Origin: Molanna angustata
Lineage: Eukaryota > Arthropoda > Insecta > Trichoptera > Molannidae
Assembly (NCBI GenBank): GCA_963576475.1
Contig: OY754980.1
Span: 24,954,986 to 25,018,985, forward strand
DNA: 64,000 nt
Direction of reading: 5' to 3'
The notes beneath the pieces were generated by a model. That model was not told the DNA's origin. It did no database searches and saw nothing but the letters and a program-made list of their open reading frames with translations. Positions 10,870 to 22,964 of this stretch are shown piece after piece (position 1 is the stretch's first letter; each line of letters opens with the position of its first letter). The position numbers and the translations under genes are program-made.

Positions 10870-11262
10870 TAATTTATATAGCGCCGTTTAATGATTCAGG
10901 ATAATTCCAAGAGCGCTTATATTCTGTCTATGTTGCTCTACGAAACAAATCTGTTTTCACAGAAAGTGAAAACAGATTTTGAAAATGCTTTGTGCACTGC
11001 GGACATCTGGAAACAATCGATTTCACTTTATAGGACCACTCACACTAAAGCATCTATCATAGTAAGCCGCTTTGTTGGCTCTGTCCAACTCTATGGAATG
11101 GAGTTGTTACTCTGCGATCCAGAAGACCTGAGTGTGAGATGCCTCCCAGAAAGCTGTTTTCTCTGACAAAGCTCTTGAATGTATTGTGGCGCTACAGGCT
11201 ATTCAAAGCATTAAACACCGTCAAACAAAGTTTGTTGTCACCTCGCTCTGGACACTTCAAAT
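10870..11262 (-). mobile_element. LINE 3' end with conserved double stem-loop (copy 1)
   Basis: On the - strand this decayed ORF2 tail runs parallel to 21660-22030 and ends in AGCGCTCTTGG, an inner hairpin, AAACGGCGCT and an AT tail. It also contains a perfect 14-bp hairpin at 10949-10981. Frames are broken. Confidence 0.65.
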
Positions 11263-12179
11263 TTATATTTATATTCTGTGCAATGTCGTTAGTTCAGTGT
11301 GCTAATATATTTAATGACGTTATTTTGCAAATATCATTAAGAAATTCGTGTTATTTTGTCACAGTGCCTTTTGAATCGATTTTCATCATTTTTTTTATTT
11401 TTAAAAACATGTGAGTTACGATAATATGTTTAAAGAATAGAATCCCAAAGTCAAATTTTAAATAAATTTTAGAGGAATTGCAGAAGAAATAAATGTTGCT
11501 TTTCCTTATAATATGTCTATATTATTTTTTTTATTTTCTTGAATCATCAATTAACTTGGTGCTTGAGTGTAATTGTATGCCCGTAAAACTTTTTTAAATT
11601 ATCTGGAAACTAATTATCCTAAAAACGTTTTGTTTTATAAAAACTCGTATTATTTGAAATGATAAAATATGTTAGACCTTCGAATGCGATTTAATCTCTC
11701 AAACAAAAAAACATTAAGTATCGATTCGACACGTCCTTAATACTAACAGAAATACAAATAAAAACTTATAGAAAGTTAAAACTATGGTGTCAGAAAAAAG
11801 CGACGAATAGAAAGTGAACACAGAAACTTCACAATACCGTTGAAATCAAACGCTTTATTAATTATCTAAACATCTTAAGAATCTTTTACCTATCAAAAAT
11901 GGCTTAGTTGGTGACGAACGTGTAATGTTATTTGAATAATTTATAATTTTGTTGACCTGATGAATTGATACCCTGTAATTCTGAAGTTCTCTCTGTATTG
12001 TAATATATCTTTCTAATGGTACTTTATTTTGACATAAATCTTAAATGAAGTGCATTGCCAGTTATTTAAGTGCAGTTCTTTTAGAAGAGGAGTTATTTAC
12101 ATACATGTTATTACGACAATACCTGTTATTGACGTATAGGTATAGAGGAAAACCTTCCATATATGTAAAGAGGAAATGT
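11263..12179. other. AT-rich non-coding DNA
   Basis: No supported gene or repeat. Confidence 0.4.
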
Positions 12180-12350
12180 TTGTCTGTTTTTTACACTTCT
12201 AACATTTCCTTCTTTCAGAATATTGTTCACGCGGTCTTGTCAATGTTTTCTTGGCCGCCGCCCAACTCTTGTTCCTTCTCTTTCGACTCTTTTGATTTCA
12301 TTTGACAGTCATTCTTCGTTCATTTTTTCAATGTGACCAAACCACCAATG
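12180..12350 (-). mobile_element. RTE-like LINE fragment, strongly decayed
   Basis: CACTTCTAACATTTCCTTCT, GTTCACGCGGTCTTGTCAATG and ATGTGACCAAACCA align with the order seen in the better copies (for example 61553-61710). The 3' tail is missing. Confidence 0.6.
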
Positions 12351-13566
12351 TGTGTTTACTTTACTTTGTTTTATCCTCCTTCGTTTTTTTGCATACATCG
12401 TTTCAACTTTTACTTATTCTACCTATGTTTTATCTGTCATGTCCATGTCTCGCATGCATATGTATGTGTTATTGTACGTTTCATTTAAAATTGCATTCCG
12501 TGGTACGACTGTGGATCAGTCAAATAATCTGAATAATGTAGCCATATCGCCAAACTAAGTTCCTCTTATTTCATATTTATAATCAAATAACAAGAAATTG
12601 TGAGAGAAAACAATCTGAGTTTTATATAATTGAAAGAAACGTTTGTTTTTGAATTATTTGAAACAAAATACACTTATTTTTTTGTGTAGATTTATCAGTA
12701 ATAACTATTGAAAATATTTAAATGGGAAAAAATCCCCAAATTTGAGAGAATATCCAATTGTTAATGCATAAGACGAAGGACCTCAGACCTAATGTCCCAT
12801 AATGACACAACGAACTCCAATATTGATTGTACAGACCATCTGAAAAATTTATCTTCAACAAACCAAACAGACGAACAAGGCACACCTCAAGGTTCTTTTT
12901 AGAACCTTGAATTCGTCTTTGCACCGATGCCTTAAAACATAATATAATAATTTGGAAAGGATCCGGTCAGTGGACATACTCTATATGTCCAAGACCCTTT
13001 TCAGGAGCCACATTATACAGGAACAATTATTTTTTTTTGTTTCCATAAGTGAATACATGTAACATGAAATCAAAGGTGGGCTGATTAAGTTACAATTACT
13101 TATATTATTCTTTTTTTATTATATCGTTTAAATTTATTTTTTGTACCTATATAAATAAAAAAAATAACAACACCAAATGCAATCATACCAGCATAACCAC
13201 GATGTGCACTTTTAAATTAACGTAAGTAACTTATCTATGTGACATATCATATCAGTTCCGCAAATCAGCCTCACTGCAGGTAACAAGTTAATAGTTGTTT
13301 ATCTATTTATATTATGTTACATTAAATTGAATACATTGAATTGCATTGTTTTCTTTTAACATACTTAGTCGTATGTAATGTACAGTATATTATATAATAC
13401 AATTACAATGTAACTTTAATGGAGATTGCATAAATATTGCTGACGTTAATTATATTAAGTACATAAACTTCAAACTGACCACATTTATTATGATGGTTAT
13501 TTTTGTATCCACTATTTAATCAAGTGAAAGATTGAGTATTTTTGATACTTGTAAATAAAATACTAT
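12351..13566. other. AT-rich non-coding DNA
   Basis: No gene seen. A perfect 10-bp hairpin, TCAAGGTTCT-TTTT-AGAACCTTGA, lies at 12887-12910. Confidence 0.45.
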
Positions 13567-14102
13567 GGCCCGGTATTACAGTCTCAGTTTAAGAGCTAAA
13601 CTCAAGTTTTACAAAAATATAGCGAATTACAGTGTTCGTTTAGGCCTAATCTTCCCTCAAATACGTCACTAAAACGACAAATATTTAACTCAACGTTTCT
13701 GGCGGATTAAGTACTTAACGGTGAGTCAACTGTCATTTGCTAGGCAACGTGTGTAGTTTCAGTTTCTATCACTAGAGGCGTTAGTTGTATCGACGGTGGC
13801 GCCACACAACAAAACAAACTGACAGCCATATTGAAACGAACATGGGCATTTAAAGCATTATTTTGGCGAAAAAAATTAAATTTACCATGTTAGATAATAA
13901 AACAATAGTATTTCAAGTCATAGCGTCCCATTTTATAGTTCGTATTATTTGGGGTTATTTAAAATTTGACAGGTAATAACCACAGAAAAAGTAAAATATG
14001 TCTATAATTGAAGATTTATTAACTGACATGTCATGTTGCACTAATTTTTAATCTTTAGTTTAACACACTCAATGAGTTGAGGGCCGACTGTAATACCGGG
14101 CC
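13567..14102. mobile_element. TIR element with 17-bp perfect ends and TAT duplication
   Basis: The ends are GGCCCGGTATTACAGTC and GACTGTAATACCGGGCC, perfect inverted repeats 536 bp apart. TAT flanks both sides (13564-13566 and 14103-14105). No transposase frame. The 3-bp duplication and GGCC/CCGG ends suggest a PIF/Harbinger-type non-autonomous element. Confidence 0.85.
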
Positions 14103-15429
14103 TATGACTTAATTACATTTTGAATGAAACTTAATTGTTCGTATTAATTGACATAAGAGGTGCATATTATTTTTGTGTTTGTGTTTGTCGTCTTAAATTA
14201 AAAATAATTCTTCCTACATGATACTGACTCTCATTGTTATTACCGGTACAATTAAATCATAAATAATCGGATTTTTTTAATTATATGTCTGTCAGATTTT
14301 TAATTATATCTCATAAGAGCTGAAGCATCAAATATTTTTGTTTCATAGAAAAAACAGGAATAGTAGGAACGTTACAGGCTTTTCGTAATCACTTTATGCA
14401 GTGGCGCAAAAATTGCTGTTATTTTAACATATCTTATCCGTACTATTTTTATAATTTTTATTTGTAACGTCAACACCTGATGACCAATCAATTGAAACAC
14501 ATGGCGCTTACACCATTATTTGAAATATATATAATTTATTTATTTATTTATTTTATTTTTCACACCCTTATCACAAAGACTATTATGAAGATTACTGCTG
14601 CCCAACTAGGTAACCCTGTTCTAGGGCTAGCAGTTAACAATTTTACCAAACCAAATATTTGACATTTTGGTTTTACAAAGTTATGTATTTTGTCTTTTCC
14701 AAAAAAACATATTAGAACGGACACAAGACATCACAACACAACAAATTACAATATTACATAGTTACTAATATCTTAAACACAAAAGTATAAACCGATACAG
14801 TAAATTTTGATATATTATTATTCTAATATTATTTCTACCATAATATGCACATCCGTTGTTGTCATTCATAATACATGAAAATATATAAAAAAATATGCTC
14901 CAACCTCCACTTAGATAATGCGTATCGCTAATAAAGTATTTAGCAAATTTATTATATATTTTTTCGATGTATTTAATATTGACCATGCGTTGATGTCTTT
15001 TAAGAGCTCTTTGTCATCATATACTTTTATTTGTGAATCTACTCAATCTAAGTCCAAAACTTTAGGTTCTCGGAGCTCTATTTCCTGTCATCATTTAATT
15101 ATATTTTTCTCAGAAAAAAAAACAGCCTAATACAACGAAAAAAATACATGTGCGTGTCTTAAAACACTCTTAGTTCTTACAAATAAAGTTCAATGTAGGT
15201 TCACTAACAATTATTGTGAGACGATCAACGCCATAGGTCGGCGGAATGTGGCAACGTGTTATTGGGTGCGTGTTAAATAAAAATAGTACCTGCTAGTTGC
15301 CGGAGACGCAACACAAAATAAAATATAGAATATGAACAGTTAGATAGTTGGATGGTATGTGGCTGATAAATTTGCTAAACGTGCATGGTATAAGGTTGAA
15401 TATAATATATTTTTATGAATATCTACACA
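14103..15429. other. AT-rich non-coding DNA
   Basis: Holds a (TTTA)n stretch at 14530-14555 and the dispersed repeat at 14587-14650 (reverse of 10198-10262). No gene seen. Confidence 0.4.
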
Positions 15430-15515
15430 ATGAAAACTGTGTCTCCACCGGGAATCGAACCCGAGACATTTCATGCGGGAGTCATGCATCACTTTACTTA
15501 AACAGCGGGTCTTTC
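15430..15515 (-). mobile_element. tRNA-like SINE head fragment
   Basis: The reversed strand has a B-box GGTTCGATTCCCGGTGGAG about 30 bases after a tRNA-like anticodon arm. Related to 7171-7258. Confidence 0.5.
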
Positions 15516-16580
15516 TTATTGTAGATTTTTATTTTTATTTGCATTGTATCTATTTTTCGATTCCCTTGGGTTATTTTAATCTCTGCAACGATAATAAACT
15601 GTATTTTAAAAAAAACGTATTTAAGAGGCTATAGTAGATTAAAAAGTAAATTTTGACATTTTTCCCCACTACCCTCAAAGGATACGTCTTTGAAATAAAA
15701 AACACTATTTTTACATTATTATTCTATTGCGTCAGTTTTTTTTAAATTGTTTGATACTTTTCTTGTAAAATTAGTTTGAGTAAAACCCTTTTGAAATTTT
15801 TTATTGTACGTTACTCCAAGGCATATGAAGTAGATTTTTACTTCAATTGAAAAAGAATATGAAAATCAACCGGCTGAGTGTTTTACTATTTAATTTTTTT
15901 TATTAATGTTCTTGCTATTTAAAAAAAAATTCTAAATTTTTCCTTTTCTTCGTGATAAATAGTGTATGTATATCACAGATTGGTGGGGTACAGTATTCTT
16001 TCGATACATTAGAAGCTAATTAAGTGGGCACATTTGTGTACATCCGTATGCCCGAGGTATACAAGGGCCTTAAACTCAGTTTATAATAATGCAACTAGTT
16101 CGCGCTAGTCTTAATAATTATTTTCACAATTTCGAATAAGACTAGTTAAAACGACATCAAATACCGAAGTAAGCGACAAATAAAATTTTGAAACGATCTG
16201 TCCCTTTTTTTTATTGTCCGACAATCAGGTGACTGTTGCTAACGGATCTTTCGGCTGAATAAATAATAGTTGTCATTGAAAAAAAATACTGATCAAAAGT
16301 GAAATGAAAAATGAACGACACCGGTATGTAAAAGTAAACCATCATCATCATCGATCGCCGCTGCATCACGACAGACCCAAGTGACTAGGTATAGGTATCT
16401 CTTTTTTAAACATTTTGGTAATTGTTGACTTTCTCCAGTTGTAGCGACCGTGAACCAAGAACTGCGAGTATCTATCATTCGTAGAATCGAGCGTTATTAA
16501 TCGTTGTGTTATCTCGTCTGTCCGTTTGATATAAATTATTAACTTATTGATTTATTTTATGAGACATTCGCAGATAAATT
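15516..16580. other. AT-rich non-coding DNA
   Basis: Nothing recognisable; short open frames lack domains. Confidence 0.4.
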
Positions 16581-16860
16581 GATAATACATGCACACCCTC
16601 TCACACACACACACATACACACCCACACACACACACTCTTTCTAGATATCTCTTTCACTCACACATGTATTACTCTTCTCTCATACGCGCACCCCACTAA
16701 TTCACACTTTTTTGTTGTATTATTTTATTTTGATATTAGGTATAGTACGTAAGAGGTACATGTTATTTTTGTATTTTTATTTATTTAATTTCAATAATTG
16801 TATGCATGTACTGTGTGCTGTCCTTGGTAAAATAAAATAAAATAAATAAAAATTACATAT
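16581..16860 (+). mobile_element. Jockey-like LINE 3' UTR
   Basis: A (CA)n-rich stretch is followed by TCTAGATATCTCTTTCAC, ATTAGGTATAGTACGTAAGAGG, GCATGTACTGTGTGCTGTC and an A-rich (AAATA)n tail. The same order appears reversed at 39405-39770. No coding part remains. Confidence 0.7.
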
Positions 16861-17119
16861 AAGTACATAAACAACATGATGAATCTTAATGAATTAAGAT
16901 TGAATATTTACACATATTTTTTCTGCGGCGATTTTTACTACAGACGACCGTTTCGGCTTTTCGGGATATATTCAACCCGTATTCTTTATCTTTTATTAAT
17001 AAAGAGTACACATGAACCCACATTTTTCTACGACGTTTTTTTTTTAATATCGCCAACCGTTTCTGTAAACTCATTCGTTGTTTAATGATTTATGTGTTTA
17101 TTATATTTTTAATAGTAAA
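16861..17119. other. AT-rich non-coding DNA
   Basis: No supported feature. Confidence 0.35.
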
Positions 17120-17124
17120 AATAT

Positions 17125-17330
17125 ACACTTGTACCCTGCGCAAACGGTGAGTTTAATTGCCACATGGCAATTTCTTTCAACTAACCAGTGTTTTCATCCC
17201 AGAGTAACAGTTTCAGCGTGAGAAATTAATTTAAATAAATTTCTCCTCTGCTGGGGATCGAACCCAGGACGCCCGGACAGAAACCAAACAGCTTACCAAC
17301 TGTGTCACGGCGGTCAATAAGCCATTTTTT
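17125..17330 (-). mobile_element. tRNA-derived SINE, near full length
   Basis: On the - strand: A-box-like ACAGTTGGTAAGC, B box GGTTCGATCCC, body with AAATTTATTTAAATTAATTT, then GAAACACTGGTTAGTTGAAA and the hairpin ATTGCCATGTGGCAAT, ending in the GCGCAGGGTAC region. The same family as 2651-2870. Confidence 0.82.
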
Positions 17331-18160
17331 TAACGATTTTTTTTCATAAATATTGTTTTTGTGTTTTTAATAGGTTGTGTTTAGTGTATTCAATCCAGGG
17401 ACGGTTTCAATTCAGAATGATTTTTGCGGATCCAGCAATTTTTTATTTTCATTTATTTTATTTTATTTTTTATTTGTTTGGAAACTTAACAGCTATACAT
17501 ATTTATAATACTTAATTGCAAATGAGAATACAAAATAAATAGCCAATTATAAAGTTTCACATATTTAAATTATTATATATTATTGATGTTGGGTAGTCAT
17601 TGTAAGATGGTGAGTGTGATGGTGAGTGACAAACTAAAATAATGTCATCGACAACTTAGTTGAAATCGTATTTATAAGTACATCTAATTGAATTGAAAAT
17701 AGTATAAATAATCTCTCCTTAGTTGTCTTGATTTTGTTGTTGAAAATTTTTATATAATATTTTTGTACATTAAACAAAATTTTCTACATAGCAATTACTT
17801 ATTTTTAAATGCTGGTAAGTCTCAAAATGTCTTACTTCTTAAAAAAAAATGAATATTCTGTGTAAGAGTTGTTTCAATTTTACATGGAATATTAATGTTT
17901 TATTAAAACAACTTAAAATTTTATTAGTAAAATGTATATGCGCAACTAGCGCAATTAGCTGGATCCAGCGAGCCGAAAAATGCGTTGGGTCCAGCTGGAT
18001 TGCTGGATGTGGTACTAGCTGTGATTACTAGTTCTGTCAGAAGTATCTAGAAGATTTATTAAATTATTTTACTAATCTATTGATGTATAAAATTGTACAC
18101 ATGGCGAAATGGTTTAAGTAAGATCATGCTAATTAATCGAAAATACATACCAACTACAGG
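17331..18160. other. AT-rich non-coding DNA
   Basis: No gene seen. Imperfect GCTGGATC/GATCCAGC palindromic repeats occur around 17955-18005. Confidence 0.4.
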
Positions 18161-18363
18161 TGTGCGAATATGCATTGCCATATAAAAGTGTAGGGAGTAT
18201 CGAGGAGGCAGCCCCTCTGACTCTACCATATACATATATCTCCACCAATGACTAGCTCAAACAGTTTTCCTTGCACCTCCGTCAAATAAACAACATGTCG
18301 TCAGAACACTCATTATTTAACTCCACCAAATAGGTAGTCTCAATATGACTCAAATACCTATAG
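18161..18363 (+). mobile_element. Possible small LTR (promoter and poly(A) signal)
   Basis: TATAAAAG at 18181, AATAAA at 18285 and a primer-binding-site match starting at 18364 occur in the order R/U5/PBS expected of a 5' LTR. The left boundary (TGTGCG at 18161) is a guess, and no matching 3' LTR was found in the window. Confidence 0.4.
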
Positions 18364-18418
18364 TGGTGACCCCGACGTGATATACCTACTTTTTTTATAG
18401 TGGTGACCCCGACGTGAT
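18364..18418 (+). promoter_or_regulatory. Duplicated primer binding site complementary to tRNA-Trp
   Basis: TGGTGACCCCGACGTGAT occurs at 18364-18381 and again at 18401-18418, each followed by ATACCTACTT. It is complementary to the 3' end of animal tRNA-Trp including CCA, a known reverse-transcription primer. The 37-bp duplication is unusual. No gag or pol follows. Confidence 0.55.
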
Positions 18419-19165
18419 ATACCTACTTATCTATAAAAAGAAGCACCCATGACACACCAGCCTCAGCACACCCAAAAAGGCACATCATTCAGAATGGGAT
18501 GGTTCTTTGACCGTTGTATTTACGACTACCCATAAAACAATGACAACAGAAAAGAGTGGAGGCACTATTCTTAACCGGTTCCTCATAGCATATAAATTAT
18601 ATGTGTTCATATTACCTTATATCTAAATATGGAATACTATAATTCGGAAGCGCAACATCCTTTTTGAGTGAAAAGCCTTAGGAAGAAAAAAAAATTCGGA
18701 AGCACTGAGCCGAAAGAAAAAATACTTAGGTACTTACTATTTATTTATTTCGACCAAAGAACGGATTCATATATTTCACACAACTATTGAACCAATATTT
18801 TGGATATATCATTATATTTTTGGCATTTCACCATACGAGTCGTGCCACTTTTGTTCTTTTGACAATACTAGTTATATTATCAATATCTTATTTCATTATA
18901 CTTTAATGTTATACAGCCTCATTGTCGTAACCCACACAATTTAAGTAATATGATACGATTACATCTGGTTAAATGGGTAGATATCAATTTAATAATAACC
19001 TCACCCTATTTTTTTCTCGGGTATTTTATGATTATCGTGTCAATAACTTTCATTTGTAATATTTCTTCGATTATATTATATTGCAAGTGATGAAAAATAT
19101 TATTTGATATTTTTGGAATTATAAAAATGAATATTTGCTTTGTGAGCCATAATATTAACATCATT
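18419..19165. other. Non-coding DNA after the LTR-like segment
   Basis: Could contain an untranslated leader of the LTR element, but no gag or pol frame is visible. Confidence 0.35.
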
Positions 19166-19885
19166 TAATATTAATATTGTTCTGGGTGACACCACAGTGA
19201 AGTTAGTCAAAGAATTAGTATATCTGGGCTGCAGAATATCTTGAGATGGCCGCTCAAAGGTAGAAATTATATGTATATGTATTCCAACAGGTAAGAGTTG
19301 CCTTCGACAAAAAATCTATGATAAATGAATCTCCTATCATTGATATCATTGTTAGGAAGAACTTTATTAGAATTCTTGTCTGGAGTGTGCTGCTGTATGG
19401 GAGCGAAACGTGGACTATCGACCGTAGAGAATGTAGCCGTCTGGCTGCCTTCGAAATGTGGTGCTACAGTCGCATGGATAGGATCCATTGATCAGACCAC
19501 ATGCCAAACGATGTGGTTCTGAGCAGAGTCGGAGAAACAAGACATCTCCTAAAGAGGGTTGCCCAACAACGAAACAAACGGGTAGATCTTGACATAGGCA
19601 TCCGGGTCTGCTTGTTACTATCGTCGAAGTAATGACGGAGGACAGAAACTATAGAGGTCGCCCTAGAGACAATTATATGAACCAGGTGATCAGTGATGTG
19701 CGCTGTAGCAGCCACCAAGAAATGAAGAGGCTGGCGGACAACAGAAAAATGTGGATAGATGGAGTGCTTGGTACAAACCAATCCTAGGAATGTAACAATG
19801 AAGAAGTTTTTTTTTATATTAAATATTTAATGACTTTGGTGATCTTATATCAGTAAACGGCGCTTTATAAATTATTATTATAACA
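19166..19885 (+). mobile_element. LINE remnant ending in the conserved stem-loop
   Basis: Across frameshifts it reads LVYLGCRIS, then RTLVWSVLLYGSETWTIDRR and RVGETRHLLKRVAQQRNKR, which is the thumb and C-terminus of a LINE reverse transcriptase. A decayed copy of the GGCGCT stem-loop tail with (TTA)n follows at 19838-19885, after a T-rich tract, and may be a separate insertion. Confidence 0.7.
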
Positions 19886-19899
19886 CAAGTACCATTTTT

Positions 19900-20065
19900 A
19901 ATGTTTGATTTTGCCACCGAACGAAGAACCAGAGAACCATTGCACACCTACCCCGCGCGTGCCGCCACAGCTACCCTTGCGGCGAAGTTCAAGAATTAAA
20001 ACTTCAGTTACCCAGTTACCCCTCGACCACCAGAGAGTCATGCATGAAAATGATTGTCGGAGTAC
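19900..20065 (+). pseudogene. Possible LTR-retrotransposon pol linker fragment
   Basis: The frame reads PPNEEPENHCTPTPRVPPQL and LRRSSRIKTSVTQL. A Pro/Glu stretch followed by RRSSRIK is typical of the integrase C-terminal linker of Copia or Gypsy polyproteins. It is too short to classify. Confidence 0.35.
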
Positions 20066-21659
20066 AATCGAAATATTGCACTTATTACTTAATTTCATTA
20101 TTTATTTTAACTTTTTGTACATATATTTTGTACACTTGTGAGCTTTCAATCGTTTATTGAATAACCCTTTTGTCCTTGCACCTGTTTCTGGAGCGCAGAC
20201 TCTTAGTTCTACAAGATTTTTGGTACTGCATTTCTAGTGGAGTTTGTAAAATATGATGCCAATCTCTTACTAAATGTATAATTTATCTTTTAATTTATAT
20301 TTATGAATAAAATTCTAGGCGAAATACAAGTAGCTTTATATTTGATTTTAGTAATGTATTAATGATTAAACCCAATTTCACTACCATAAAACTCTTAGCT
20401 ATGGTTTCTGTCCCGTTTAAAAGTTAAACTAAATATTTGCGAATTATGTAATTGGCGCAAACCTGAACTTGTTTTGATTAAAAGTATACAGATGTGATAC
20501 AGAACGTAACGCAGAAACATTCTATCCACGTCAGTGAGTTTTATATACTAGTTAAAATAACTTGTTTTTATGAACAATGAACAAGATAAAAAAAATATTT
20601 CATATCAAAGCCTTTTTTTCTTGTAACTAACGTTTTTCCAACTGTATAATGTGTAAATATATATTATATTGTGATATATGAGTAGGTACGTAGTTGTTTA
20701 TAAGTGTAATTTATCAATTTCTTCAATCTTTAAAAGATTACCTATTTGAGCAACGAGGCAATAACATAAGAAATTTAAGAACAGTGATTATAAAAACTAA
20801 CAAACGCGGAGAAAATAATTTCATTTATTGAATAATTCAATGAATTATGTTTGTGAAATTCGACTGACACACAAAAAATAATGCCGTTCGTCAAAATGCA
20901 TTAACAATATACGGAAAATAGTCATGCCTAATAATAATCGAATGAATAAAATAAAGGAATGACTCTTAGTATCAGGCAGACACTGTGCAGAGGAGATTTT
21001 TCACCCATAACTTTCGACCTCATACTTTACTCTTAAGTATATTAGGGCATTTTTTTATATTACTTTTTTTTTATTTTCATTGTTATTTGTAATATTATCA
21101 CTTTTTATGTACAATTGATGTTGACATCAACTAATACAGTTTCGAGATGCATTGGCCCCGGCACAGGTTTATTTACCTAGTGGGGCATTGCAGAATCAAT
21201 AATTTTTGTAATGTCTATCTGTGTATGTATAAGTAAATTAATAAATCAATATAGGTACGAATATATTTTGGAAAAAATAGTTATTAAAAATTATATTTTG
21301 ATTTATTATTAATTTATTTATTTTGATATACTTTTAAATCATTTTAAACGTTGCTTATGTATGTAATGTGTAACACATTTATCAGTTTTATTAATATTTT
21401 TTTTCGAAACCACTGTATTGTACACATCAATTTATTAACCCAATCATTCGATCAATAATTAGATCTATAAAATATTTTTTGTTCTCACATTTTTTTTTTA
21501 GTTTTGTTTTTTGACCATCGAAAACCCCACGGTTTATCTGAGGTCGACGAATTCAGTAGTAAGTTTACAATAAATATTACGATGCAGGTTCCGACATACG
21601 GCAGCCGAGCAACCCAAGGAACATGCTCCTAGAGCACATGGCTATCGTCATCGGATCTC
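20066..21659. other. AT-rich non-coding DNA
   Basis: No supported gene. About 21585-21660 is less AT-rich and ends in (ATA)n next to a LINE tail, so it is probably older repeat DNA. Confidence 0.4.
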
Positions 21660-22035
21660 ATAATAATAATAAATAAAATTTATAAAGCGCCATTTAGTGA
21701 TACAAGATCACTCCAAGGGCGCTGCAGCTTATTTGTTGGCTCTTCGAAACATGGCAGTCTTTAAAAGTCTACCGAAGGTTACAATGCTCTGAGCTCCACG
21801 TATGTCAAGAGGCAATTTATTCCATTTTAAAGGCCCGTTCACACTAAAACCGCTATCATAGTAAGCCGCCTTATTGACTCTGTCCAATTCTTTTAAAGAG
21901 TTGGTACTATGTCTTCCTGATGGAACATTCTTTTGGCATAGTTCTTGAATGTAGTGTGGAGCCAAGTAGTTCAGAGCCTAAAACACCATCAGGCATACCT
22001 TATAGTCCACTCGTTCTGGATATCTCAACCAGTGC
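21660..22035 (-). mobile_element. LINE 3' end with conserved double stem-loop (copy 2, best preserved)
   Basis: The - strand frame reads SLKELDRVNKAAYYDSGFSV, then PLKWNKLPLDIRGAQSIVTF and MFRRANK-stop. It is followed by AGCGCCCTTGG, the perfect inner hairpin AGTGAT-CTTGT-ATCACT, AAATGGCGCT and a (TTA)n tail at 21660-21680. This is a typical ORF2 C-terminus of Jockey/CR1 type. Confidence 0.8.
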
Positions 22036-22284
22036 AGTTTCCTCATCATGTAGTGCAGTTACTTCCATATTCTTTTGCCATATGCAATTATTACACACAG
22101 GTAAAATATATTTCTTTAAATAGTTTGATTGTCTAATGTATTTACTATGCGAATTTTCGTGTATTTGATTAATATTATCATGTTCATCTTTTGGAATGGT
22201 AATATTTACTTTATGATATATAGCAACGTTATATAGGTATATATTTATATTTGTTTATTTTTTACTATTTCCTTGTCCGCAAGA
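22036..22284. other. AT-rich non-coding DNA
   Basis: No supported feature. Confidence 0.35.
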
Positions 22285-22350
22285 TACCAACAACTTGCAC
22301 GTTGTATATTTCCAAATGGCAATTTCTTGTAACTAACCAGTGTTACTATC
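22285..22350 (-). mobile_element. SINE tail fragment
   Basis: CAACTTGCACGTTG, CCAAATGGCAATTTCTTG and TAACTAACCAGTGTT match the reversed tail of the SINE at 17125-17330. The head is absent. Confidence 0.6.
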
Positions 22351-22356
22351 TCAAAT

Positions 22357-22390
22357 CCTGACGAAGAGGGCCAAAGCCCTGTAGGTAATG
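22357..22390 (+). repeat. CTGAnGA-stem motif, instance 2
   Basis: CCTGACGAAG is followed by the perfect stem AGGGC-CAAA-GCCCT and GTAGGTAATG. See the other instances at 6581, 27870 and 34116. Confidence 0.5.
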
Positions 22391-22884
22391 TAAAATTATT
22401 ATTGGTACCATGTAACTCAACAACTTTACTTAATCAGTAGTTTTATAAATGTACATATATATTTATTTCAATGAAGGTCGCGGAAATTACAGATAATCTT
22501 ATTACCGCGAACAATACTGAGAATATTATTTGTCAATACACACGGCAGACAATATACGAGTAGGTACCTATACCTATGAGAAAACGCAAAATGGCGACAC
22601 CTATAATCACTTGGTAATGTTTCATATGAAAATAAATTGCGATCTATTTAATTAGTGATGATTGCGTAGTTATTATGTTATAATATATTTATAACTTATG
22701 ATGTTTAGATATCTTTAGGTATTTCCATAATAACTATCATATTACAATGAAGAATAACCAGTCTGACAAACCTTTGTATTATTTTTATTAGTTAGGATTA
22801 CCTCTTAGTGAATATTTGCAAAATAATAGACACGTTTTTTCAATACATTTCACAATAAATTACACGTTTTTATTTGCATATGCG
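22391..22884. other. AT-rich non-coding DNA
   Basis: No supported feature. Confidence 0.35.
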
Positions 22885-22964
22885 CTAAACAAAAGCACTC
22901 CCAATATCAAACATATTTTCCAAATCTATAGATCAGGGAATATTTCCAGATAAATGGAAAACTG

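Noticed and set aside
12045..12558. Overlapping + strand open frames of 68-86 codons
   Set aside because: They cover a decayed LINE fragment read on the wrong strand and AT-rich flank.
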